Notes under the pieces: model-generated
Databases searched by the model: none
Seen by the model: the letters and a program-made list of their open reading frames with translations, nothing else
What the model was told of the DNA's origin: nothing
Origin: Gammaproteobacteria bacterium
GTDB taxonomy: Bacteria; Pseudomonadota; Gammaproteobacteria; Coxiellales; Coxiellaceae
NCBI GenBank assembly: GCA_030425685.1
Contig: JAUIAD010000001.1
Span: 342,277-406,276 of the forward strand
Direction: 5' to 3'
Length of the DNA: 64,000 nt
Program-made: the position numbers and the translations under genes
In this document: positions 55,520-64,000 of the stretch, piece after piece
Layout: every line of letters begins with the position of its first letter
Position numbering within the stretch: the first letter of the stretch is position 1

Positions 55520-55930
55520 TTGCCATCTCCACTAAGTGTAAGTACAACAGCCCTTTATGGCCTCAGCATAAAGAGCTGCTAGTACTCATGGTATCCTTAT
55601 AACTCCCTTATGTTCATATTAGCAACTATTAACTCAATAGTCAAACATCTAATTTAAACTCTATGTTTAATTTCTCACTTTAGTCTATAAATATTGTAAG
55701 ATCCATTTCGCTTGTTCGGGGATAAAGCTACTTTTTGGAGAAATAGATATAAAAATTAATATAATCAGTACATTAAAAAATTTTCTTGGGTATGCGGTCT
55801 CAGCATTAGAGGTCGTATAAAGGCAATGCTATGCTTTATATTTGAACACATGGGAAAAGTGTGCTATTTTTAACTTAATAATTAATTTGTTGAGTTAAGT
55901 ATCAATGCTGAAGTACTAAGAGGTTTTACT
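55520..55930. promoter_or_regulatory. Divergent control region with candidate TetR operator
   Basis: No gene in these 411 bases. An inverted repeat ACTATT-aactc-AATAGT at 55625-55641 lies about 105 bases before the TetR start and could be its operator. The region is strongly AT-rich. Confidence 0.3.
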
Positions 55931-56775
55931 ATGAGACATGGCAATTGGGTAATAGGGTTAGATGGAACGTATATTCGTAGGGGTAACCAGTCTGCTTATT
56001 TGAAAAGTGATTGCAATAGAATGATCAGGGAAATCGAAGCACAATTTCACCGAGCATCGCTGGAATTAGAAATTAAGTTTCGTCGAGACCAGCGGCGTAT
56101 ATTGCGCTGCGCCACCATTTCGCAAACGACTTACAGTATAGCTACGGCATGGTTAAAGGTCATTCCGGTAGTCGGTGGCTATATTGGCTTATTAAATAAA
56201 GCGCTCCTAAACCCAGGTGGTGGCACGTGGGAAGTGATGCGCTCGGCCTATGGGCGCAACGGCAATAAATGGAACTTGTGGGGCAGTATGGCCAATGGTG
56301 TTTCGTCGCCGCTGACCGTCGATGGCGCTTCAGGATACAATTTAGGAAGCGGATCGCCAACACTTTTTCAAACCAATCAACGTATGAAGTGCCCGGGCTG
56401 TCAGAGTTTAAGGGCTTTTGGAATATTACGCATAAATACAGCCGCCCTAGAGTATTTATCAAAGTGAAAAGTGATACTCTTTGTCGATCCGGTGGTTTAG
56501 GGCTTTATTCAAGGCCAGAGCAAATTCCGCAAACACCGCAAGTTGCAACAGCAAACCCTTTGGCTCGCGATGTTACACCGGTAAGGTACCGCGGCATCTC
56601 ACCTAAAATACGCCAACAGTGGTCTACTTATAAGCGTGCATTAAGGGCTGTCAAAGCTGCTCGCATACATCCTGACCTTAATGATTTTGTTGATGCCATC
56701 CATGAAATGCAAAAAAGTATTATGGATGAAATTGACTTGCGACGATCGACTGTTGGGCCTTTGGACCGGTGGTAA
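55931..56775 (+). pseudogene. Unknown gene with one frameshift at a T run
   Basis: AAGAGG precedes the ATG. The first frame reads sensibly from MRHGNWVIGLDGTY to about GSGSPTLFQ. It then becomes unlikely sequence (MKCPGCQSLRAFG) and stops at 56467. From the run of five T at 56364-56368 the -1 frame continues naturally: NQSTYEVPGLSEFKGFWNIT and RVFIKVKSD, to HEMQKSIMDEIDL, stopping at 56775. One missing T explains everything; the joined protein is about 281 residues. It contains a glycine-rich helix (VIPVVGGYIGLLN). No family recognised. It may be a recent pseudogene, a phase-variable gene, slippage, or a sequencing error. Confidence 0.6.
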
Positions 56776-56810
56776 GATATTTAAAATCTTTCCTATAGAT
56801 CCATTAACCT

Positions 56811-57533
56811 TTAAACATCCCCATAAGCAACAAGACAAAAAGGAATAAACAACAAAGAAAGATAAGCAATCATTTGCACCACAGGATTAAAATGTGGTGA
56901 AATCGCACGAATCGATGACAGAATGAGCAAAACAAAAGTGGTTGCGCACAATAACATAATTTTGATTAGCGAAGAATGTATCTGCCAACGGAAAAAAACT
57001 AGCGGCAGATACTTTTTAAACGCTAAATGAATCCCATAAACCGACAAATAAAACCCGGGAATAAAGACCCACCAAGGTGAAAGATGAAAATACTGGATAA
57101 AAAGGCCAACATCAGCGTGGTAGGAAAAGGCGCGTTGAACAGTATAGCTAAAGAACTCTTGCAGGTTAATCAAATAAAACCAAAATAAAAACCAAGTCAG
57201 CCAGGGGCGTGGTTGTTTGCTATAAGATAAATATAATCCGCTTAATAATGCCAACAGGCCATTGACTAGAATGGGGGGCACAATAGCAATGATGCCTGCT
57301 TGGTAAGGGTGGCCCATCGTAACTATAGTTGTATAAGGGGTCATGTCGTCTATGTTGGCGTAAAATAGAAGATTGAGCCAGCTTGTGCCACCATAATAAA
57401 TGGCAAACGGGCTGGATTTAAAACCAAAAATCCAATTCAATAAACCATGCGTCCACTCATGTAATAAAACGGCTATTGTTAGGGCGGCCCAAATAGACAC
57501 CAATGCAAGAATAACGTTAATGAGTTTTTTCAT
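56811..57533 (-). CDS. Membrane HExxH metalloprotease-like protein
   Basis: 240 residues with about six membrane helices. The first helix is followed by LLHEWTHGLLNW, an HExxH zinc motif placed inside a hydrophobic segment, as in M50-type intramembrane proteases. YLINLQEFFSY could supply a further ligand, but no clear NPDG motif is present. It overlaps the 3' end of the ankyrin lipoprotein by 17 bases, so the two are co-translated. A site-2-type protease acting on a membrane partner is an inference. Confidence 0.6.
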   Translation of the reverse strand: MKKLINVILALVSIWAALTIAVLLHEWTHGLLNWIFGFKSSPFAIYYGGTSWLNLLFYANIDDMTPYTTIVTMGHPYQAGIIAIVPPILVNGLLALLSGLYLSYSKQPRPWLTWFLFWFYLINLQEFFSYTVQRAFSYHADVGLFIQYFHLSPWWVFIPGFYLSVYGIHLAFKKYLPLVFFRWQIHSSLIKIMLLCATTFVLLILSSIRAISPHFNPVVQMIAYLSLLFIPFCLVAYGDV

Positions 57534-58101
57534 ACCAACACCTATTTAATGGAATATTATGTTGTTTCGCATACATAAGAATAAATTGAGCGGCACCTGT
57601 TTGTGAGCGACGCTTTGCAATTTGGTAAGCATTTAAGTGCGCATGATTTTTAACATTAAGTTTAGCGCCATGCGCTAAAAGTATTCTTAAAGAATGTGAT
57701 TCGCCGCTATCGGCAGCAATTAAAACGGCTGTATTGCCTTGATAATTCTTTAATTCCGTATTGGCGCCATACTTAAGTAACTGTTTAACGATGGTGGAAT
57801 TACCTTGCGCGGTTGCAATGATCAGTGCCGTGTTGCCACGTTTGTCTTGCCTGTTGGGGTTCGCTTTGTGTTGGAGCAGCCAAAGGCTCAAGTGCGGATA
57901 GCCATAAAATGCTGCGATCATTAAAGCGGATTGCCCCTTGGCCGTTGTTTGATTGATATCGGCACCTTTCTTAGCAAGCTGTATTACTAGTTTCTGGTTA
58001 TTCGAGAGAGCAGCTCGCAAGAAAGGCGTCGAGGCGTCAAATGGACTACAGGCACTTAGAAATATTAGGAGTGAGAAGAGAGCAAGTTTAAAAAATTTCA
58101 T
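57517..58101 (-). CDS. Ankyrin-repeat lipoprotein
   Basis: 194 residues with GGAG eight bases before the ATG. A lipoprotein signal peptide ends in the lipobox LSAC (Cys18). About four ankyrin repeats follow (GADINQTTAKGQSALMIAAF, NPNRQDKRGNTALIIATAQG, NTELKNYQGNTAVLIAADSG, LNVKNHAHLNAYQIA). It would sit in the periplasm on a membrane and bind a protein partner. Coupling to the HExxH membrane protein suggests a regulator or adaptor of that protease. Confidence 0.85.
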   Translation of the reverse strand: MKFFKLALFSLLIFLSACSPFDASTPFLRAALSNNQKLVIQLAKKGADINQTTAKGQSALMIAAFYGYPHLSLWLLQHKANPNRQDKRGNTALIIATAQGNSTIVKQLLKYGANTELKNYQGNTAVLIAADSGESHSLRILLAHGAKLNVKNHAHLNAYQIAKRRSQTGAAQFILMYAKQHNIPLNRCWYEKTH

Positions 58102-58186
58102 ATTGAAGACTCCGCCAGTTTATACTAGTGTAGTTTATCTGACTGGATTAGTGTAGTCCCATTAGCTCTTGTTTTGTGTGATAAAA

Positions 58187-59410
58187 TTATGCGCTATTAA
58201 ATATTTTCTTGTAGCCAAAAAAGAAGATAAATACTTGCAGTAACACTAGAATAGTATAGAGCAAAGCTAATTGGGATAAGTGAATGAAATGGATGGTGTT
58301 AATAACTAGTGTCCCAGTAGTAGCAATGAGAAGCAGTAGTGATGCTTGTATGGCCATTGCAATGCCGGCGCTATTAGGAAATAGTTTTAGGTTTGCTCCT
58401 AATAAATTAGCATAGACAAGCCCGAAACTGGCGCAGAAGAATATATTTGGCAGTATCACGGCAAGGATGCTGAGTTTAGAGACTGACATAAGCCAGTATG
58501 AAGTGATTAGGCCGAGTGATAGTACAGCATAGCCAACATAGCAAATATTTTTTGCTGATGTGTACTTCAATAATAAACGACTAAGGAGCGCTCCGGCTAA
58601 GTAGCTTGCACCGACAATTAATGCGCTATCACCGTAAACTAATACGCTTTTCTTTAATGTATTTTCGACAATAAATGGCCCGAGTGTTGGGTATAATAAA
58701 AGCTGTATTTGCCCAATAGCAGAAATAAAAACACCAGCAATAAATTGTTTGTGTTTCAATACCGCAGTAAAGCGGTTGACAATATTCTTGATAACGAGCG
58801 GTTGGCGTTGTGGTATGCTCTCGTGGGTAAAGGTAATCAGCGTAACTAAAATAACAGCGCCTAATATCGACAGCGCAATAAAGTTAGCCTGCCAGCCAAC
58901 ATAGTGCTGCAACAACCCACCAATAAATGGCCCGATAACCGGACCTGATCCATAGCCAATAGAGATGTATACCATAGCAATAGCAAAGCGAGGGCCTTTC
59001 AAGGTATCGCTAACGATTGTGCGGCAACCGATGGTGATGGCTGAAACGGTAAAGCCTTGTATTAATCTAATGAGCATTAACTGATGAATGGTATGGCACA
59101 GCGGTGCTAGTAAACTAGCAATAACAAATGCTGAGATACTTAGCGTTAAAATTATTTTTCTGCCCAGGCTATCAATCAAGATGCCAAATACTAGGGCTCC
59201 TAGTGTCCACCCAAGTAAAGTGATTGAAATCGTGTTTTTGGTTATTGTGGCGGTGGTATGAAAGTGTGAGGTAATAGCCGGCAGCGATGGCGAGTAAATA
59301 TCTATGCTGATACCCGCTAGAAAGTTCATTAGTGGCGCTAGAAAGAGGATTACCAATAAGTATTTATTGCTATCAATCTTAACGACGGCTTCGCGTAAAT
59401 ATTTTTTCAT
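58187..59410 (-). CDS. Bcr/CflA-family MFS transporter, copy 1
   Basis: 407 residues, twelve membrane helices. TM1 reads GISIDIYSPSLPAITSHF; motif A is GALVFGILIDSLGRKI; RLIQGFTVSAITIGCRTIVSD follows. It is a tandem paralog of the next gene with very high similarity along the whole length. Substrate unknown; drug/proton antiport is the family norm. The region before the ATG has no strong ribosome site. Confidence 0.87.
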   Translation of the reverse strand: MKKYLREAVVKIDSNKYLLVILFLAPLMNFLAGISIDIYSPSLPAITSHFHTTATITKNTISITLLGWTLGALVFGILIDSLGRKIILTLSISAFVIASLLAPLCHTIHQLMLIRLIQGFTVSAITIGCRTIVSDTLKGPRFAIAMVYISIGYGSGPVIGPFIGGLLQHYVGWQANFIALSILGAVILVTLITFTHESIPQRQPLVIKNIVNRFTAVLKHKQFIAGVFISAIGQIQLLLYPTLGPFIVENTLKKSVLVYGDSALIVGASYLAGALLSRLLLKYTSAKNICYVGYAVLSLGLITSYWLMSVSKLSILAVILPNIFFCASFGLVYANLLGANLKLFPNSAGIAMAIQASLLLLIATTGTLVINTIHFIHLSQLALLYTILVLLQVFIFFFGYKKIFNSA

Positions 59411-59570
59411 AAGTCGGGCTATTGTCTATATTTAGAACAGAAAGTTATTATTAGCATTTGCTGACTGTTGCAGTTTCTGCTCTTATAATAAACATGTTAG
59501 CCGACATTTAACCATTTTTTAAGTGTAATAACCAACGTTTTATGCTTTCTTTTGTTACCAGAGGTGTTTT

Positions 59571-60791
59571 TTACTCCTTAAATATTTTCCTGTAATAAAG
59601 AAAAAAGGTAGCTATTTGCAGTAAGGCTAAGATTGAATAAAGTAAGCTGAGTTGTGATAAATGAGCAATATGGGTGCTGTTAATGACAAAGGTACCCGCA
59701 GTGGCAATAGAAAGTACCAGTGTTGCTTGTATGGCCATAGCAATGCCAGCGCTATTAGGGAACTGCTTTAAGTTTTCCCCTAATAAATTAGCGCTCACAA
59801 GTCCATAACTGGTGCAGAAGAATATATTAGGTAGCATTACGGTGAGCAAGCTCACTTTATAGGCGATCATAAACCAATATGACATTATAAGACCTGTTGA
59901 AAGCACGGCGTAACCGATATAGCAGATGTTTTTTGGTGATATATGCTTTAATAGCAAGCGACTTAGTAAAGCTCCAGTTAGGAAGCTCCCACCGACGATT
60001 AATGCCGTATCACCGTATACTAATGCGCTTTTCTTTAATGTCTCTTCCACAATAAATGGACCAAGTGTTGGGTACAGTAAAAGCTGTATTTGTCCAATAG
60101 CACAAATAAAAATGCCAGCAACAAATCGTTTGTGTTTTAGCATTGAAGTAAAGCGATTGGCAATATGCTTGATCACCAAAGGTTGGCGTTGCGGTATGCT
60201 TTCTTCGGTAAACGTAACCAGCGCAAATAAAATAATAGCGCCTAACACTGACAGAGCAATAAAGTTTGCCTGCCAACCAATATAGTGCTGCAACAACCCG
60301 CCGATAAATGGCCCGATAATCGGGCCTGAGCCATAACCGATAGAGATGTATACCATGGCGATAGCAAAGCGAGGGCCTTTGATGGTATCGCTAACGAGTG
60401 TACGGCAACCGATAGTGATCGCTGAAACGGTAAAGCCTTGTATTAATCTAACGAGCATTAACTGATGAATAGTGTGGCATAGTGGTGCTAGTAAACTAGC
60501 AATAACAAATGCTGAGATACTTAACGTTAATATTATTTTTCTACCCAGGCTGTCAAGCAAGATACCAAATATTAGCGCTCCCAGCGCCCATCCTAACAGA
60601 GTGATTGAAACGGTATTTTTGGTAACTGTGATGGTGGTATGGAAATGTGAGGTAATAGCCGGCATCGATGGGGAATAGATGTCTATACTAATACCCGCGA
60701 GGAAGTTCATTAGCGGTGCTAGAAAGAGGATTGTCACTAAATATTTGTGGCTGTCGACCTTGATGATGGCTTCATGCAAATATTTTTTCAT
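59571..60791 (-). CDS. Bcr/CflA-family MFS transporter, copy 2
   Basis: 406 residues, same motifs as copy 1 (GISIDIYSPSMPAITSHF, GALIFGILLDSLGRKI). The two align without large gaps, so they come from a tandem duplication. Differences concentrate in the C-terminal half, which may have changed substrate. A 160-base gap separates the copies, so each may have its own promoter. Confidence 0.87.
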   Translation of the reverse strand: MKKYLHEAIIKVDSHKYLVTILFLAPLMNFLAGISIDIYSPSMPAITSHFHTTITVTKNTVSITLLGWALGALIFGILLDSLGRKIILTLSISAFVIASLLAPLCHTIHQLMLVRLIQGFTVSAITIGCRTLVSDTIKGPRFAIAMVYISIGYGSGPIIGPFIGGLLQHYIGWQANFIALSVLGAIILFALVTFTEESIPQRQPLVIKHIANRFTSMLKHKRFVAGIFICAIGQIQLLLYPTLGPFIVEETLKKSALVYGDTALIVGGSFLTGALLSRLLLKHISPKNICYIGYAVLSTGLIMSYWFMIAYKVSLLTVMLPNIFFCTSYGLVSANLLGENLKQFPNSAGIAMAIQATLVLSIATAGTFVINSTHIAHLSQLSLLYSILALLQIATFFLYYRKIFKE

Positions 60792-61103
60792 CGATCAGAC
60801 GTTCACAAGCAAAGGGGTTGGGGCATTATGGTAGTGATTATTCATGGATATATCGCATAGTTAGTTGTTGGCAGCTGCTTGCTGCGGTAATACCTGTTTA
60901 ATTAAAAAATATCTTAATCGTAATTTAATGATCTTATGAGAGTAATAATCAGCGTTTTGTGCTTTATTTGCAAATGAGGGGTGCTTTTTATGCCGTGTTA
61001 CCCGATCTGCGTCATATATTTTTGAGTATTACTGTATTAACAGCTAGGTATTAACGCGCTATCATTATCGGTCTATTTAGCAAGGAATAAGGCAGGGAAG
61101 TGA
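60792..61103. other. 312-bp divergent intergenic region, no gene seen
   Basis: AT-rich control region between the divergent MFS copy 2 and the Rpn nuclease gene. GGGAAGTGA just before 61104 is the ribosome site of the latter. No repeat or RNA gene was recognised. Confidence 0.5.
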
Positions 61104-62126
61104 ATGACCGCCGATACTAGCATTGATAGTAATAACAAGCCGCACGACACTTTTTTCAAGCAAATGATGCATTATAAAAAAGTGCGTGATGAAGTGCTGC
61201 AATCCTATTTGCCGCCTGCGTTGCAAGATGCTATTGATTGGCAGCAACTGCAATATGAGCCTACTAACTTTCAAACCGACTCTTCAAAAGAGCTCATTGC
61301 TGACATGGTGTTTAAAACAAAAATAGCTAGCAGTGATGCTTATCTTGCAATTTTAGTTGAGCATCAAAGTCGACCTGATAAGTTTATGCCATTTCGCATT
61401 CTGCAGTATACTTGCGAAGTTATCAATCATCATTTAAAAAGTAAAAAAGACGATAAAGATAAGCAAATACCATTGGTGTATCCAATCGTTATTTATCATG
61501 GTAAAAAACCGTATAATTATTCAAATGATATTTGTGATCTGGTTGGTGCGCCAGCGTTGTTGGTGAAGGAGTACTTTCTTAAACCCTTTAAGTTAATTGA
61601 CTTAACGCAAATTGATGACGCTCAACTAAAATCAAAACTATGGGCTGGCGCAATGACGATGGCATTAAAGCATGTCTTTGATCGCGACATTGAGCCACAC
61701 CTTGGGGATATATTTCATATTGCTACAGAAGCTTTTCGCGCAGGTGAGGCGCAGTTGAACACTATTGTGGTAGAATATATACTAAATAACGCAGATACCC
61801 CTTCGAGCGACCAAGTTAGCCGTATAATAGAGGGGATAGAGTCAAAAGTATTTGGAGAAAATGTTATGACCATTGCGGAATGCTTAGAAGCTAGAGGTTT
61901 AACTAAAGGTAAAGCTGAAGGTAGGGCTGAGGGCAAGGCTGAAGGTAAAGCTGAAGGTAAAGCTGAAGGTAAAGCTGAAGGTAAAGTTGAGGGTATAGCT
62001 GAAGGGAAAGCGGAAGTCGCACGTAACTTAATTAATGAAGGCTGTGATCCTGAGTTTATAAAAAAAACAACAGGTTTGAGTTTGCAACAAATTGCAGCTC
62101 TGCGGTCTGAATTGGAAATAGTTTGA
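61104..62126 (+). CDS. Rpn-family recombination-promoting nuclease (PD-(D/E)XK)
   Basis: 340 residues. The N-terminal KPHDTFFKQMMHYKKVRDEVLQ and the nuclease core ELIADMVFKTK (D67) with ILVEHQS (E86, Q88) are typical of the Rpn/YhgA-like family. YPIVIYHGKKPYN follows. The helical C-terminal part contains about nine tandem Glu-Gly-Lys-Ala units (~270-306), coded by 12-base repeats, before a final small domain (ARNLINEGCDPEFIKKTTGL). Family members nick DNA and promote RecA-independent recombination; they are often linked to mobile DNA. Confidence 0.85.
   Translation: MTADTSIDSNNKPHDTFFKQMMHYKKVRDEVLQSYLPPALQDAIDWQQLQYEPTNFQTDSSKELIADMVFKTKIASSDAYLAILVEHQSRPDKFMPFRILQYTCEVINHHLKSKKDDKDKQIPLVYPIVIYHGKKPYNYSNDICDLVGAPALLVKEYFLKPFKLIDLTQIDDAQLKSKLWAGAMTMALKHVFDRDIEPHLGDIFHIATEAFRAGEAQLNTIVVEYILNNADTPSSDQVSRIIEGIESKVFGENVMTIAECLEARGLTKGKAEGRAEGKAEGKAEGKAEGKAEGKVEGIAEGKAEVARNLINEGCDPEFIKKTTGLSLQQIAALRSELEIV
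61909..62019 (+). repeat. 12-bp in-frame tandem repeat in Rpn gene
   Basis: About nine near-copies of GCTGAAGGTAAA, each coding Ala-Glu-Gly-Lys. The central copies are identical. Gain or loss of units keeps the frame, so the protein tail length can vary between strains. Confidence 0.8.
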
Positions 62127-62290
62127 TTTCTGGTTCTTGGAAGCCTCAGATCGAAGCTGTTAACCAGCCTGTTGAGGACGTATCATGCCGCACTATGTCC
62201 TTCTGCTCTGCGATTAAATTCTATAAACGCAAGCAAAAGGCATAGGGTAAAGAGTCTAGCGGTTCCCCTTTTTGAAAAAGGTTTTAAGGG

Positions 62291-63751
62291 CTAAGCCTGA
62301 CATTGTTGGGTCGAGTTTGGAAGAAGTCCATCTGTCTCCAGCTCAGCAATAATAGCATCCCCGTGCGGCAATAGGCGCAACTGTGACAACAAATATTGTG
62401 GTACTGGCTTGCTATCAGCAAAAATCGAACTAGATGATGGCGAATGTTTTTCCACCAACGTTAAAAATCGTTTTATAAATTCAAGCGACGTTTGTGCAGC
62501 AAGTGCGTCTGTGTTTAAGGTCTGTGAAAATTCAATTACCAGTTTTTCAAGTGCTTTTACATCATTTTCTTTAGCACGCAGATAGGGTTCTCGATAGCGA
62601 CCGGGTAAATTTGTATCTCCTGCTCGATATGCTTGCGTTAGTTTAAAAAATGCTTGTGCTTGCATCAGTAGCTCATTACAAATTTGTTGTTTTTCAGGCT
62701 TAGTAAGATCTGAAAAAATAACCATCGCGGTTTTTGCCAGTATCAAATAACTAGGGGACACCATTAACTGGGCAGCCTTGCTATTATTATTGACGCTATT
62801 TTCTAGTATTGTTGTTGCAGTTTTAAATTCAGCAAGGCGAAGTCGTGATATCGCTTCGTTGTTGACAGACATTAAATTTCTTTCAGAGTCATTGGCGCCA
62901 AAGGTGCAGTTCGTGGCAGCTTTGGCGAAGGCATCAGCGGCAAAGCCAAGGAAGTCTTCATTTTTACGTGCCTGCAAGCCAAGTAGATGGGCAACACAGC
63001 CTGCTGTGGTGCTGTCATCAAGAATATTTAATTGAATTTTATTAAACTCAGCTACACCAACGGGCATTCCTACAGAGGTTCTATCTAAGAGGCCTCGTTT
63101 ATAAACGGTTTGATGAGCAAAATGCATAATAGCATCGTTGATCATTGCTTTTTGTTGTTCATTGATATCTTTTTTATTGCTGATTTTCCACAGGTCGATT
63201 GTTGCCATGAGGATAGCATTTATATTGTGATCATCGCCATCCTGTTGTTTAAGCATATTGACCAATGTATCTATGTCAGCTGTTGAAAATGCAAAGGTGT
63301 GGAATGTGTTGCTGTGTCTTTCTGGCAAATATCGATCTAATAGACCTTGATAAAATGATTGTAAAGAAATATAAGACGCCATGTTGTCTGCTAAATACGG
63401 TGGTAGTTCACTGGTGCGCTGTGATAGTTGAGTATGAATGCGGGTAAAACTATCAAAACGATCACGTGACATATTGCGCAATGCTAGCGGTGTGCGTGGC
63501 ATTAACGCTTCGGCTTCTTTAATTAGCTCGTCATGATGTTTGAGATTACTATTTAATTGCTGTTCTCGATAGAGCGTCAGAGCCCAGGCGAAGGTAAAGC
63601 CGCCGACGGCAGCGCTTAAACCGATAATCTTTGGTGAGCTTAGCCATGCGCGATATTTATTGATGTAAGGTTTTTTTTGGGAAGGGGTGGGCGCTAAGCG
63701 AAATGGATTGAAGCAGCGGTGTGGTTGGGAGTGTAGTACTAATCGTTTCAT
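62291..63751 (-). CDS. Unknown protein with one N-terminal membrane helix
   Basis: 486 residues with AAGGAGC before the ATG, one of the best ribosome sites here. A basic start (residues 1-40) precedes a single hydrophobic helix (~43-60). The remainder is helical and soluble, with TPR-like spacing in places (AAQLMVSPSYLILAKTAMVI, LLMQAQAFFKLTQAYRAGD). No family was recognised. Topology suggests a basic cytoplasmic tail and a large domain on the other side of a membrane, or an effector with a membrane anchor. Confidence 0.65.
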   Translation of the reverse strand: MKRLVLHSQPHRCFNPFRLAPTPSQKKPYINKYRAWLSSPKIIGLSAAVGGFTFAWALTLYREQQLNSNLKHHDELIKEAEALMPRTPLALRNMSRDRFDSFTRIHTQLSQRTSELPPYLADNMASYISLQSFYQGLLDRYLPERHSNTFHTFAFSTADIDTLVNMLKQQDGDDHNINAILMATIDLWKISNKKDINEQQKAMINDAIMHFAHQTVYKRGLLDRTSVGMPVGVAEFNKIQLNILDDSTTAGCVAHLLGLQARKNEDFLGFAADAFAKAATNCTFGANDSERNLMSVNNEAISRLRLAEFKTATTILENSVNNNSKAAQLMVSPSYLILAKTAMVIFSDLTKPEKQQICNELLMQAQAFFKLTQAYRAGDTNLPGRYREPYLRAKENDVKALEKLVIEFSQTLNTDALAAQTSLEFIKRFLTLVEKHSPSSSSIFADSKPVPQYLLSQLRLLPHGDAIIAELETDGLLPNSTQQCQA

Positions 63752-64000
63752 AATAAGCTCCTTGATCTTAGAAACAAGTTTGTCGTTGGGTATGGGGTAA
63801 TAGCTTACCTGAGTGATATGTTACATTGAGAGTATTAACAAATTATGAAGGTTGAGATATTGTGTGTGTTTTTCCTCTGCAGGGGAAGATTTCGCCAGGG
63901 TTAGTCACTTTATGCTTGTATAGAAGTATGGGATACACGTTTGGAACGTATCATTTTATCACTTCGCAGGGATGTTTTCTTAAGGTTAATTTAATACAAC
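63752..64000. other. Window end, no gene recognised
   Basis: AT-rich region upstream of the 486-residue gene, presumably its promoter. No further coding start is evident before the window ends. Confidence 0.4.

Noticed and set aside
56269..56775. Separate gene starting at 56269
   Set aside because: Its first ~32 codons overlap the good frame of the 55931 gene and look unnatural; only the part after the T run is protein-like, so a frameshift explains it better.

Overview
The window comes from a moderately AT-rich Gammaproteobacterium, most plausibly a host-associated or intracellular member of the Legionellales/Coxiellales type. Three observations support this inference. The housekeeping genes (ampG, tamA/tamB, gltX, recQ, galM-like) are typically gammaproteobacterial. 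Several large ORFs look like translocated effectors carrying eukaryote-style features: lipid- and protein-kinase-like folds, an N-terminal acylation motif, an SR-rich protein with a PP1 docking motif, CDK and cyclin docking sites, and ankyrin repeats. The proteome also has the DUF1186, Rpn-nuclease and Bcr/CflA expansions common in such bacteria. No tRNA, rRNA, CRISPR array or intact insertion sequence was seen.

Layout. 1-8066: the 3' part of ampG, a DUF1186/SEC-C protein, a 750-bp element with 188-bp inverted repeats around a decayed ORF, and the tamA-tamB operon. 8214-10951: an aldose epimerase, gltX, and a decayed 3' fragment of pcm abutting gltX. 10988-14416: two divergent kinase-like candidate effectors. 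14489-15733: a Bcr/CflA transporter. 15807-30541: two mirror-image two-component clusters around recQ and a small membrane protein. 30603-34678: candidate effectors and a secreted Nudix-like protein. 34870-38519: a serine beta-lactamase-fold hydrolase and a fifth sensor kinase. 38601-54535: large unknown or secreted proteins, including an RHS/YD protein and a possible deaminase with CDK-substrate features. 54905-63751: a TetR regulator, a frameshifted gene, an ankyrin lipoprotein overlapping a membrane HExxH protease, two tandem MFS paralogs, an Rpn nuclease and a membrane-anchored unknown.

The most interesting system is the sensor-kinase family. Five paralogous multi-spanning hybrid histidine kinases share one plan: membrane sensor, a W-x-NS segment, H-box, ATPase, a P-x-WW linker, and a C-terminal receiver. 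One (36270-38519) has every catalytic residue. The other four form two adjacent pairs with complementary defects. In each pair the first gene has a good ATPase but no phospho-acceptor histidine (replaced by Asn or Val). The second has the histidine and an intact receiver but a damaged or lost ATPase. Each pair is divergent from its own OmpR-type regulator. This predicts obligate two-protein kinases that work by trans-phosphorylation.

Palindromic repeats of several families fill many intergenic gaps. Decayed gene fragments (pcm, the ORF inside the inverted-repeat element, the 55931 gene, and two weaker remnants) point to ongoing genome erosion.
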